From contig NZ_JADKRW010000001.1 of the NCBI RefSeq assembly GCF_015350995.1, positions 124,001-188,000 on the forward strand: a stretch of DNA of 64,000 nt, read 5' to 3'. The DNA comes from Curtobacterium sp. VKM Ac-1393. GTDB lineage: Bacteria > Actinomycetota > Actinomycetes > Actinomycetales > Microbacteriaceae. The position numbers were made by a program, and so were the translations under genes. Shown here piece after piece: positions 49,837-60,480 of this stretch (position 1 is its first letter; every line of letters begins with the position of its first letter). The notes beneath the pieces are model-generated. The model was not told where the DNA came from and searched no databases. It saw only the letters and a list, made by a program, of their open reading frames with translations.

Positions 49837-51276
49837 TCATCGGGCGGCTCCGCGGGTGGCGGCGACGCGGCCGCGCTTCGGGGGCTTCGGCGGGGTCGGC
49901 TGGTCCTCGTCCTGCAGGCCGTACCCGTAGGCGTAGCCGTAGCGGCCGTAGCCGTACGCGCCCGGTCCCTTGGTCGGCATCATCGTCATGACGAAACCGG
50001 CGATCGGCGCACCGACGTTCTCCAAGGCGCTCACGGCACCGGCGAGCTGGCCCTTGTGGGTCCGACCGGAGGCGACGGCGACGATCGCGCCGGACGCCTT
50101 CTTGGCCAGGATGGCGGCGTCGGTGACGGGCAGCAGGGGCGGCGCGTCGAACAGGACGTAGTCGAACTGCTGCTCGAGGCCGGCGATCAGGTCCTGCATG
50201 GCACGCGAACCGAGCAGCTCCGACGGGTTCGGCGGGATGGGACCGGCGGGCAGGACGATGAGGTTGCCGCGGCCCCACGGAACGGCGACGTCCTCGATCG
50301 TGGCGCGCCCGATGAGTACGTCGGTGAGTCCGGCCCCGCCCTCGAGGTCCATGTAGGTGGCGATCTTCGGACGACGCAGGTCGGCGTCGATCAGGATCAC
50401 GCGGAAGCCGGCGCTGTCCAGGGCGATGGCGAGGTTCGCGACGGTGGTGCTCTTGCCCTCGGACTCGACCGACGACGTCATCACGAAGGTGCGGGAGCCG
50501 GTGCCGATGTCGAGGAACTGCAGGTTGGTGCGGAGCGTGCGGAAGGACTCGGCGCGGGGGCTGCGCGGGTCGACCTGCACGATGAGCGGTCGCTCCGACG
50601 CCTTGCTGTCGTAGGCAATCCCGCCGACGACGGGCTTCTCGCTGATCTTCTCGACATCCGACTCGGTGCGGACGCGGTTGTCGAGCGTCTCACGGAGCAC
50701 CGCGACGCCCACACCGAGGGCCAGGCCGACCAGCAGCCCGAGCACGACGTTCACCGGCACGTTCGGGCTGACCGGCACGTTCGGCACCTGGGCTTCCTTG
50801 ACACGGGTGAGCTTCACCGTGCTGGTGCCGTCGGCGTCGGTCGCCTCGATGTTCTGCACGACGTTCGTCAGGCTCTCCGAGGTCGCGTTCGCGATGTCGG
50901 CGGCCTGCTTGGCGTCCGTGTCGTTCACGCTGATCGAGATGAGCGTCGTGTTGAGCGGTGCGTCCGAGGTGACGAGCTCGGCGAGCTGGTCGGACGTCAT
51001 GTCGAGCTTCAGGCTCGAGATCACCGGCAGGAGCACGATCGGCGTCTCGACCAGGTTCGAGTACGTCAGCACCCGCTGCTGTGTGAAGGTGTTGCCCTGC
51101 GCCAGGTCACTGGCGCTGCCGCTGGTCTGCGTCGACACGAAGACCTGCGCCGACGCCGAGTAGACCGGCTGCTTGAGCAGCGAGAAGCCCGCAGCGGCAG
51201 CGACGCCGACCAGTGCCAGCACCAGGATGAAGACCCATCCCTTGCGCAAGACCGCGATGTAGTCGCGTAGCTCCAC
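49837..51276 (-). CDS. Chain-length determinant / BY-type tyrosine kinase (Wzz-Wzc fusion)
   Basis: 479 residues. Wzz domain with two helices (~14-35 and 175-197) framing an outside loop, then a bacterial tyrosine kinase: Walker A SSVESEGKSTT (~268-278), A' LIDADLRRP (~295-303), B YVLFDAPP (~373-380). The tail has six Tyr at 441, 443, 446, 448, 450 and 452, the autophosphorylation cluster. Controls polymer length and export. GTG 51276 start after GGAAGG. First gene of the minus-strand operon, promoter presumably in 51277-51420. Confidence 0.94.
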   Translation of the reverse strand: MELRDYIAVLRKGWVFILVLALVGVAAAAGFSLLKQPVYSASAQVFVSTQTSGSASDLAQGNTFTQQRVLTYSNLVETPIVLLPVISSLKLDMTSDQLAELVTSDAPLNTTLISISVNDTDAKQAADIANATSESLTNVVQNIEATDADGTSTVKLTRVKEAQVPNVPVSPNVPVNVVLGLLVGLALGVGVAVLRETLDNRVRTESDVEKISEKPVVGGIAYDSKASERPLIVQVDPRSPRAESFRTLRTNLQFLDIGTGSRTFVMTSSVESEGKSTTVANLAIALDSAGFRVILIDADLRRPKIATYMDLEGGAGLTDVLIGRATIEDVAVPWGRGNLIVLPAGPIPPNPSELLGSRAMQDLIAGLEQQFDYVLFDAPPLLPVTDAAILAKKASGAIVAVASGRTHKGQLAGAVSALENVGAPIAGFVMTMMPTKGPGAYGYGRYGYAYGYGLQDEDQPTPPKPPKRGRVAATRGAAR

Positions 51277-51422
51277 GCGGCACCCTTCCCCGGAAGTCGC
51301 CGTTTCCTGCACAGTCCCTGTCACAGGTCGACCGGGATCATCCCAGTGTTCGGCATGGAAATAGTGCCACACGGATGAGTCGCACTCGGGTCGTCCGGCA
51401 CATCGTCTCGTCGCGTGTCCCG

Positions 51423-51428
51423 TACGGT
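51423..51428 (+). promoter_or_regulatory. Leaderless-type -10 hexamer TACGGT
   Basis: TACGGT ends 6 bases before ATG 51435 and decides the CPBP start over the upstream in-frame codon at 51375. Confidence 0.45.
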
Positions 51429-51434
51429 GGCGAC

Positions 51435-52157
51435 ATGCAGCCCGAACCGGACGCGTCGTCGGTCACCCGCCCCACCTCGGCGGTGCGGGACCTGCAGGTC
51501 GTCGTGATCGCGCTGCTGGTCGCCGTGCTGCTGTCGCGGATCGTCGGCGGCGTCGCCCGGACTGGGGGTCTGCCCTCGCCGATCGTGCAGGTCGTCGTCG
51601 CCGATCTGGCCGTGTGGGTGCCGCTCGTCCTCGGTGTCGGGTGGGTGCTGCGGCGGTCCGCTCCGGGCGTGCTCGTCCGACGGCTCGGGCTCGGCTGGGC
51701 CGACGTCGTCGCCGCGATCGGCATCGTCATCGTCTGCCGGGGGCTCGACGCCGTGCTGTCCGTCCTGTTCTTCGGCGCGACCGGGCTGACGCCGCAGGCG
51801 ACCCTCGGCACGCCGGACGTGCTGCTGCTCGTGGTCTCGGCGATCGGGGTGTGCCTGCTCGGTCCGGTGCTCGAGGAGATCGTGTTCCGCGGAGTCGTGC
51901 AGCGCCGGCTGGCCGCCGAGCTGACGCCGCGCACGCAGTTCCTGGCGGTGCTGGTGACCGCGCTCGCGTTCGCGTTCATGCACCTGGCGATCAGCACGAC
52001 GACCTCGTCGGTGGCGGGCTTCGAGGTCTTCGTGACGACCTTCGTGCTCGGGCTGCTCACCGGCACGCTCGTCGCCATGACCGGACGCATCGGCGGCGCG
52101 ATCCTGGCGCATGTCCTGTTCAACACCGTCGCCGTCGTGCTCACCTGGCCACGCTGA
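51435..52157 (+). CDS. CPBP-family intramembrane metalloprotease (CAAX-like)
   Basis: 240 residues, about seven helices. Active-site motifs are all present: EEIVFRG (EExxxR), FAFMHLA (FxxxH) and HVLFNTV (HxxxN). Members process membrane peptides or prenylated substrates; substrate here unknown. Start ATG 51435 is supported by the hexamer just upstream. Confidence 0.92.
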   Translation: MQPEPDASSVTRPTSAVRDLQVVVIALLVAVLLSRIVGGVARTGGLPSPIVQVVVADLAVWVPLVLGVGWVLRRSAPGVLVRRLGLGWADVVAAIGIVIVCRGLDAVLSVLFFGATGLTPQATLGTPDVLLLVVSAIGVCLLGPVLEEIVFRGVVQRRLAAELTPRTQFLAVLVTALAFAFMHLAISTTTSSVAGFEVFVTTFVLGLLTGTLVAMTGRIGGAILAHVLFNTVAVVLTWPR

Positions 52158-52212
52158 TACCGATCGTGCTGTCTGGTCTGAGTTGTTCTCAGCGATGACA
52201 CAGCCGGAACGG

Positions 52213-52218
52213 TAACGT
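52213..52218 (+). promoter_or_regulatory. Leaderless-type -10 hexamer TAACGT
   Basis: TAACGT ends 9 bases before ATG 52228; same hexamer as at 6291. Confidence 0.45.
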
Positions 52219-52227
52219 CGTACTCGA

Positions 52228-53526
52228 ATGTCTCGCCGAACCAGCATCCTCGAGAGCCCCCTCGCACGGCAGGCTCCGCTCAGTGGGTTGCTGGCGCTCA
52301 GCGCGGTCCTCACCCTCGCGGTCCCGTCGCTCCAGATCACGGACGACGACCTGTTCGTCGCGAGCCTCGTCTGCACCGGTGTCGCGACGATCGTGGCTGC
52401 GGTGGCACTGGCGTTCCCCCACGCCGTCGGACTGGTGCCTGCCTTGCTGCTGCTCGACTTCGTGGCGATCGCGCTGTTCCGGACGAGTACGGGCGCGGGT
52501 ACGTCGGTCTTCACCTCGCTCGCCGTCCTGCCGGTCGTCTGGTGCGGGTCGCTCCGTGGGCGGCTGACCATCCTGTGGGCAGTGCTGGGCGTGTCGCTCG
52601 TGATCCTGGCGCCGTACTTCCTGACGCCGACGACCACCCCCGGTGGGAGCGAACTCGTCCGTCTCGGCATCACCGTGACCGTGTTCGGCACGGTCGCCGC
52701 AGTGGTGCACGAGCTCTCCCGGCGAGCGCGACGCAACGTCCGTGCTGCCCAGCTGGGCGAGGAGCGCGTGCGCGCGGAGATCGACCGGGCCGCCGTCGTC
52801 CAGCGGTCCCTGCTGCCGACGTCGACCGCGCACCTGGGTGCCGACGTGGCGGTCGCGGGTGCGTGCCTGCCGGCGAAGTCGGTCGGTGGCGACTTCTTCG
52901 ACTGGTACGAGACGAACACCGGGGTCGCCGTCAGTCTCGGCGACGTGATGGGCAAGGGTGTCGGGGCCGGACTGATCGCAGCGGCCGTGCGGGCCACCGT
53001 CCGCAGTGCCCGCGCCGTCGACGACCCGTCCGAGGCGCTCCTCCGTGCGGCCGACGGACTCGCCGCCGAGCGCAGCACGACCGACGTGACCTTCACGACG
53101 TTGTTCCACGCGCGCCTGTCCACCGACGGCACCTTCCGGTGGGCCGACGCCGGACACGGGTTGAGCCTCGTGCTCCGGTCCGACGGCAGCGTCGAGCGGC
53201 TCCGGTCGAGCGACCTGCCGCTCGGGATGGGGCTCCGCGACGAGTGGGCGACGACCGAGGGGTTCCTCGGGCTCGGTGACCTGCTCATCTCGTTCAGCGA
53301 CGGCGTGCTCGACCTCTACGGAGGCCGCGAGGACACCGTCGACGCGGTGGCCGATCTCGCACGTTCATGCGACTCCGAGCCCACCGCGCTGGTGGCGGCG
53401 CTGTCCGCGCGGGCGGAGGAGATCGAGCACGACGACGACGTGACGGTGATCGCGATCAGACGGACACCCGTCACGACGGACACCTCCGCGATGGCTGCCC
53501 CTCCAGGGCACCAGGAGCGCGCATGA
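52228..53526 (+). CDS. Membrane-anchored PP2C/SpoIIE-type serine phosphatase
   Basis: 432 residues. About five to six N-terminal helices (to ~165), a helical linker RRARRNVRAAQLGEERVRAEIDRAAVVQ, then a SpoIIE domain with LLP, SVGGDFFDWYE and GDVMGKGVGAGLIAA metal motifs, WADAGHG and ISFSDGVLDL, ending HDDDVTVIAIR. Domain order resembles RsbU-like phosphatases that act on anti-sigma-factor antagonists. No sigma-factor partner is nearby. Confidence 0.92.
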   Translation: MSRRTSILESPLARQAPLSGLLALSAVLTLAVPSLQITDDDLFVASLVCTGVATIVAAVALAFPHAVGLVPALLLLDFVAIALFRTSTGAGTSVFTSLAVLPVVWCGSLRGRLTILWAVLGVSLVILAPYFLTPTTTPGGSELVRLGITVTVFGTVAAVVHELSRRARRNVRAAQLGEERVRAEIDRAAVVQRSLLPTSTAHLGADVAVAGACLPAKSVGGDFFDWYETNTGVAVSLGDVMGKGVGAGLIAAAVRATVRSARAVDDPSEALLRAADGLAAERSTTDVTFTTLFHARLSTDGTFRWADAGHGLSLVLRSDGSVERLRSSDLPLGMGLRDEWATTEGFLGLGDLLISFSDGVLDLYGGREDTVDAVADLARSCDSEPTALVAALSARAEEIEHDDDVTVIAIRRTPVTTDTSAMAAPPGHQERA

Positions 53527-53531
53527 CGAGG

Positions 53532-53969
53532 TCAGTCGTCGGTCGGTGATCCCTGTTCCCGCCGGAGCCGCTCGACCTCGGCATCGACCTGGCGCCGTGA
53601 GAACCGCTTCGCCACGACGATCGCCCAGGTCGCACCGACCACGGTGAGCACGGCCCCGAGGACGGTCCCCTCGACACGGAGAGGACCGTCGCTCTGGTTC
53701 GGGACGAGCGCGCCGATCAGCAGGCTCAGGCCACTCGCCAGGAGCACGAAGGCGACGATCGTCGCCGGTCGTGCTGCCGCACGAGGAGCGCCCTGGGGGA
53801 AGGCGGATCGCGAGAGCGCCACCACCAACCACACCCCGGCGACACCGGCGCTGACGGGGAACCACTGCCCGAGCACGAGCAGCGCCACCACCGTCACGAC
53901 GAACCCGCCGGCGCACCACAGCCACCACCGGTTCCGGTCGCGGCGCTCCGCCGCGTCATCGTTCCCCAT
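53532..53969 (-). CDS. Four-helix membrane protein of unknown function
   Basis: 145 residues: basic N-terminus (RRDRNRWW), four hydrophobic segments, and a charged C-terminal tail RQVDAEVERLRREQG that could form a short coiled coil. No family recognised. TACCGT (53976-53981) ends 6 bases before the ATG, supporting the start and a leaderless message. Convergent with the phosphatase gene. Confidence 0.75.
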   Translation of the reverse strand: MGNDDAAERRDRNRWWLWCAGGFVVTVVALLVLGQWFPVSAGVAGVWLVVALSRSAFPQGAPRAAARPATIVAFVLLASGLSLLIGALVPNQSDGPLRVEGTVLGAVLTVVGATWAIVVAKRFSRRQVDAEVERLRREQGSPTDD

Positions 53970-53975
53970 GACTCG

Positions 53976-53981
53976 ACGGTA
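53976..53981 (-). promoter_or_regulatory. Leaderless-type -10 hexamer TACCGT
   Basis: TACCGT on the minus strand, 6 bases before ATG 53969; same hexamer as at 37393. Confidence 0.45.
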
Positions 53982-54002
53982 GCGGTCCCCGACCCCGCGA
54001 TG

Positions 54003-56021
<2,019 letters not shown>

Positions 56022-56441
56022 CGTGTCGTTGTACCGGGTGGCCGCTGTGCTCCTGGATCGTGTGCGTACCCCGACGGGCATCGCTGCGCAGACCGGACAA
56101 TCGATGCTCGACGCCATCCGGAGAACGCGCGTTCCCCGTTCGGGGGATACCGCCGTGTCGAGGCGGCTGGTTGAGTCGTCGGGTCAGCAACTCCGTTGCG
56201 GACGATATCCGCGCGGAGCCTCGGCACCATGCGAAGGCGGTCCCCTTCGGGTAGGGCGATCGCAGTGGTGCCGCCGTGTCGATTCGGGTTCGGGGCGGCG
56301 GCACCCATTCCCCGGGTTCGACGCGATGTCCTCATTGTGGGGGACCTTCTTGTACCCCGTTCTGGGCGTACCGAATCGTCTGTCCTCGCAGTGTGATGGA
56401 CGACAGGACTCCACTGTCTGCTTCCACCCGAAGGAGCGCGC
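56022..56441. promoter_or_regulatory. Long divergent promoter gap of the GT2 operon
   Basis: 420 bp without a supported gene. It holds GTACCCCG at 56066-56073 and 56352-56359 (reverse complement of the CGGGGTAC cluster at 37165-37356), further CCCCG/CGGGG words around 56133, 56219 and 56307, the 13-mer CTCATTGTGGGGG at 56331-56343, and an inverted GACAG...CTGTC near 56400. AAGGAG precedes the ATG at 56442. Confidence 0.5.
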
Positions 56442-57611
56442 ATGACCCTCACGGTCCCTCGTCGACTCGACGCCCCGTCGATCCCCCCGTCGACGCGCCG
56501 CTCCGCGCTCCGTCCACTCCCCCACGCGTGGACCCGGTGGATCCTGCGCCTCGCGTTCGCCGTGCCCTACGTCCTGGTGGCCGTGCTCTCGATCGGCGTC
56601 CCGTCGACGCCGCTCCTGGCACTCACCGGCAACCAGGCGACGCTCGACCGCGCCACGGCGGCACTCGACGGCGGCGTCGTGCAGGCCGTCGGACAGCTCT
56701 ACCCGCTGCTCTCCGGCGTCCTGCTCCGGTTCCTGCCGTTCGGTGTGCACGGCGCAGCTGTCCTCGGCGGCCTCGCAGCCGGCGTGCTCCTGCAACTGCT
56801 GGCGCAGGCCATGCTCCGGCGCGGGATCCGGATGCGGAAGGTGGTCGTGTTCACCATCGCGCTCGGCGCGAACCCGCTCTACGCCTTCGTCGCCCTCAAC
56901 GACCTGCAGGCCTTCCTCGGCATCGCGCTGTTCGCCCTCGCGATCGCGGACATGGTGCGGTTCTTCTCGTACGGCGACACGCAGGCGGGCTTCCGCGCCG
57001 GGCTGTCCCTCATGCTCTCGACACTCGTCGACCCGATGGGCCTCGTCTACGTCGTGATCGCGGCGTTGACGGCTCCGCTCCTCGAACTCGCTCGCCGCGG
57101 ACAGCCGGGCATCCGACGGGCGAACACCCTCGTGCTCGTCTTCCCGAGCCTCGCCGTCCTCGGCTCGATGTCCGTGCTCGACCTGCTCGTCCTCCACGAT
57201 CCGTTCGCGGCGCTCCGGAACACCGTGCACACCGACAGCACCCGGCTGAACGGCCTACAGCACCTGGTGGGCTCGTTCGACGGCCTGCTGCTCCTCGCGA
57301 TGGTCGTCGCAGGCTGCCTCCTGGCCCTGCTCGTCCACCGGCCCGGTGCGATCGTCATCGTCATCGCGTTGTTCGCCGGGATCCTCGCCGGCTACGCGAT
57401 CGGACTCATCCCCGTCGCCACCGCGGGCAACACCTTCGTCACGATGCTCGCCGTCGCGATCGCGATCCTCCCGCGGGCCAGCAGCCGCGTCACGAGCGCC
57501 CTCATCATGGTGCTCGCAGCCCTCCAGATCCCGCTCGCGTGGACCGCCGCGTTCGAACGCGAGGTCGTCGCCGAGTGGATGCAGTCCCTCGTGGCGATGG
57601 TGACCGCGTGA
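56442..57611 (+). CDS. Polytopic membrane protein of a GT2 operon
   Basis: 389 residues with about ten to twelve hydrophobic segments, starting after a basic 30-residue tail. Wording such as LTGNQATLDRATAALDGGVVQAVGQLYPLLSGVLLRFLPF resembles GT-C-like membrane glycosyltransferase organisation, but the diagnostic acidic motif of the first loop is not clear. The stop overlaps the GT2 start (GTGA), so the two proteins are made together, likely as a synthase/export complex. Confidence 0.8.
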   Translation: MTLTVPRRLDAPSIPPSTRRSALRPLPHAWTRWILRLAFAVPYVLVAVLSIGVPSTPLLALTGNQATLDRATAALDGGVVQAVGQLYPLLSGVLLRFLPFGVHGAAVLGGLAAGVLLQLLAQAMLRRGIRMRKVVVFTIALGANPLYAFVALNDLQAFLGIALFALAIADMVRFFSYGDTQAGFRAGLSLMLSTLVDPMGLVYVVIAALTAPLLELARRGQPGIRRANTLVLVFPSLAVLGSMSVLDLLVLHDPFAALRNTVHTDSTRLNGLQHLVGSFDGLLLLAMVVAGCLLALLVHRPGAIVIVIALFAGILAGYAIGLIPVATAGNTFVTMLAVAIAILPRASSRVTSALIMVLAALQIPLAWTAAFEREVVAEWMQSLVAMVTA

Positions 57612-59299
57612 CCGCCGTCGCGCCAGGACGACTCGACGACCCGAACGGCCGCCACCGGGGACACGACTCCGACTGGCGACCACAGCACCGGTGCTCGGTC
57701 CGCCGACACGTCGACGAGGGCTGGGTCGCCTCGTCGCGGATCCGCGAGGGTGTCCTCGTCCTGACCAGCGGCCGGTCGGACCCGGACGTGCTCCGGGCCG
57801 CGCTGACCGAGGAGTTCGGCGAGCCCGTCGTGCTCCGGACCGTCGACGAGTCCGAGGTCCGGCAGCGCATCATGTGGGAGCTGGACGACGAGGTCGCCGA
57901 CCTCGCCGCCCACGACCTCGCTCGCACGATCCCCGCAATGTCCGCTCGCACCGTGCTGTCCCGCGGCCAGCAGGTCGGTGGCGGCATCGCCCTCCTCGCC
58001 TTCGCCGCCTGCATGGTGGTCGCGCCGGGCACGACGGCGGCTGTCGTCACCGCGGTGCTGTCGCTCGGGTTCCTCGCCGGCATCGTCTTCAAGTTCTGGG
58101 TGTCCATGGTCGGCGCCCGCTTCGACCTCGTCGAGCAGGTCTCGGCGGCGGATGTCGCCGCACTCGACGACACGACACTGCCGACGTACACCGTGCTGGT
58201 CCCGGTGTTCCGCGAAGCCAACATCGTCGGGGACCTCGTCCGCAACCTCGAGGCCATCGACTGGCCGAAGGAACGGCTCGAGGTCCTCGTCCTCGTCGAG
58301 GCCGAGGACCACGAGACGCGCCAGGCCGTGCTCGACGCCGAGCCACCGGCGTGGATGCGGATCGTGATCGTGCCGCCCGGTTCACCGCAGACCAAGCCAC
58401 GCGCCTGCAACGTGGGCCTCACGATCGCCCGCGGCGAGTACGTCGTCATCTACGACGCCGAGGACCGTCCGGACGCGGACCAGCTCAAGAAGGTGTTCAT
58501 CACCTTCGACCGAGCCGGCGACGACACGGTGTGCGTGCAGGCGGCGCTGAGTTACTTCAACGCCGACGAGAACGCCCTGACCCGGATGTTCACGCTCGAG
58601 TACTCGTACTGGTTCGACTACATGCTCGCCGGCCTCGACGCCCGCAACCTGCCGATCCCGCTCGGGGGCACCTCGAACCACTTCCGCACCGAGCTGCTGC
58701 GCGAACTCGGCGGCTGGGACCCCTACAACGTCACCGAGGATGCCGACCTGGGCATCCGTGCGTCCGCGGTCGGGTACCGCGTGTCCGTCGTGAACTCCAC
58801 CACCATGGAAGAGGCGAACACCTCGATCCCGAACTTCGTCCGGCAGCGGTCGCGGTGGATCAAGGGCTACATGCAGACTGCCCTCGTGCACGCACGTCGG
58901 CCCAGGGCGCTGGTCCGTGAGATCGGGCTGCGTCGGGCCGCCGCGTTCACACTGCTCATCGCCGGGACACCGCTGACGTTCCTCGGCATGCTGCCCGGCA
59001 TCGCCGTCACCATCGCCACGCTCGTGCTGCCAGCCTCGTGGACCGCCCCGGTGTTCCCCGCACCGGTGCTCTGGTTGTGCGTGCTCGACTTCCTGCTCGG
59101 CAACGCCACGATGATCTACCTGACCATGATGGGTCCGTACAAGCGCGCGCGGTTCGATCTCATGCTCTGGGCGTTGCTGAACCCGGTCTACTGGGTGCTG
59201 CACTCGGTCGCCGCGTACAAGGGGCTGTGGCAGCTGATCACCCGCCCGCACTACTGGGAGAAGACGGAGCACGGCCTCACCAAGACCACCGCCGCCTGA
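57608..59299 (+). CDS. Processive GT2 glycosyltransferase (cellulose-synthase-like)
   Basis: 563 residues. An N-terminal soluble region (~36-115) reminiscent of the MshEN/GspE-N domain, two helices (~124-165), and a GT-A domain with LVEAED (~229-234), YDAEDRPD (~282-289), TEDADLG (~377) and QRSRWIKGY (~413-421), the D, D, D, QxxRW set of processive synthases, followed by about four helices. It should polymerise and extrude a beta-linked polysaccharide. No PilZ domain is visible. GTG 57608 is used; the long open frame upstream is spurious. Confidence 0.9.
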   Translation: MTAVAPGRLDDPNGRHRGHDSDWRPQHRCSVRRHVDEGWVASSRIREGVLVLTSGRSDPDVLRAALTEEFGEPVVLRTVDESEVRQRIMWELDDEVADLAAHDLARTIPAMSARTVLSRGQQVGGGIALLAFAACMVVAPGTTAAVVTAVLSLGFLAGIVFKFWVSMVGARFDLVEQVSAADVAALDDTTLPTYTVLVPVFREANIVGDLVRNLEAIDWPKERLEVLVLVEAEDHETRQAVLDAEPPAWMRIVIVPPGSPQTKPRACNVGLTIARGEYVVIYDAEDRPDADQLKKVFITFDRAGDDTVCVQAALSYFNADENALTRMFTLEYSYWFDYMLAGLDARNLPIPLGGTSNHFRTELLRELGGWDPYNVTEDADLGIRASAVGYRVSVVNSTTMEEANTSIPNFVRQRSRWIKGYMQTALVHARRPRALVREIGLRRAAAFTLLIAGTPLTFLGMLPGIAVTIATLVLPASWTAPVFPAPVLWLCVLDFLLGNATMIYLTMMGPYKRARFDLMLWALLNPVYWVLHSVAAYKGLWQLITRPHYWEKTEHGLTKTTAA

Positions 59300-59382
59300 G
59301 CGTCGCGATCCGACGCTTGTCATCGAGGCCGGTGTGCGCCACTGTGTGGAGCGGACGCACGCTTCGAGGAACAGGGGCCCGC

Positions 59383-60480
59383 ATGCTGTCGTTGGTGTAC
59401 GTGAGCACGATGAGCCGACCGGTCACGGACGACGAACTCGCCGAGATCCTGGTGATCGCTCGCGAGAAGAACCTGGCACTCGGCATCACCGGGATCCTGG
59501 CGCACCAGGGCAGCAACTGCATCGGCATCATCGAGGGCGACGACCAGGTCGTGCGGGAACGGTTCGACGGCATCCGTCAGGACCCCCGGCACACCAACGT
59601 GCGCCAGATCGCTGCGGACACCGTCGCCACCCGGTCCTTCCCGGAGTGGTCGATGGCGTTCCAACCCGCCGACCCGTTGATCAAGGAGATCCCGGGGTTC
59701 CTGGACCTCTTCGCCGAAGGGCACACACCCGACCCGGCGGGCACCGCATCGCGCGCGAAGGCCCTGCTGGGATGGTTCCGGAAGCACCCCCTGGCGCCGC
59801 TGACGAACCAACACGGCGACGACGCGGTCGAGATCCGCACCCGGATCGTCGGCGCGGCGATCACCGTGCTCCACGGCACCGGGGTCGAGCAGGCTGACGT
59901 CGACACCGTCGCCAGCCGCGCCGGGCTGTCCGCCGACGAGCTCCGGAAGCACTTCCCCACCCGCGAGAGCCTGCTGACGGCCACGGTCGACCGGTGGTCC
60001 AGCTCCGTGTCACGACCCCTGCGGCCGATCGCCGACACGCACGGCGCGGTCGCCTACCTGCACGCACTGGTCGTGGCGTACTCGGAGGAACCCGCGCTGA
60101 TGCGGCTGCTCGCTTCCGCCCTCGCGGCGAGCACGGACCCCGGCCACGAGGGGGCGCAGTACTACCGCACCCTGTACCTCCGGTTCCGCCAGACCGTCCG
60201 GGAAGCACTCGAGCAGGACATCCGGACCGGCCGCGAGCCGGCCACCATGGATCCCGCGCGCGCCACCGAGCAGCTCCTGGCGCTCTACGACGGCCTCAGG
60301 ATCCAGTCGCTCCTGATCGAGGGGTTCGACATCATCGCGTCCTTCGACCGCGCGGTGTCACGGCAGCGGCGGGGGTGGGCCGAGGACTACCGGCACACGG
60401 ACCTGTTCGAGATCCCGGTCGACCGGACCAGCGGTCACAACGCCCGCGAGAAGCAGACCGACTCGGAGTCCTCGCGGTAG
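59383..60480 (+). CDS. BLUF photoreceptor domain fused to a TetR repressor
   Basis: 365 residues. Residues 1-95 are a BLUF flavin blue-light domain: LVYVS with the flavin-facing Tyr6, KNLALGITGIL with Asn30, FPEWSM with Trp89 and Met91. The invariant photocycle Gln should be residue 48 (42 after the Tyr, as in PixD), but it is Gly (NCIGIIEG). Residues ~148-200 are a TetR helix-turn-helix (VDTVASRAGLSADELRKHFP) and ~200-360 a TetR ligand/dimer domain ending SFDRAVSRQRRGW. ATG 59383 has GAGGA upstream. A paralog of the TetR half is encoded at 61097-61720. Confidence 0.9.
   Translation: MLSLVYVSTMSRPVTDDELAEILVIAREKNLALGITGILAHQGSNCIGIIEGDDQVVRERFDGIRQDPRHTNVRQIAADTVATRSFPEWSMAFQPADPLIKEIPGFLDLFAEGHTPDPAGTASRAKALLGWFRKHPLAPLTNQHGDDAVEIRTRIVGAAITVLHGTGVEQADVDTVASRAGLSADELRKHFPTRESLLTATVDRWSSSVSRPLRPIADTHGAVAYLHALVVAYSEEPALMRLLASALAASTDPGHEGAQYYRTLYLRFRQTVREALEQDIRTGREPATMDPARATEQLLALYDGLRIQSLLIEGFDIIASFDRAVSRQRRGWAEDYRHTDLFEIPVDRTSGHNAREKQTDSESSR

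Noticed and set aside
56276-57607. Upstream extension of the GT2 synthase frame by 444 codons
   Set aside because: The extension is the +1 frame of the polytopic membrane gene and is Arg/Pro-rich; the GTGA overlap gives the natural start.
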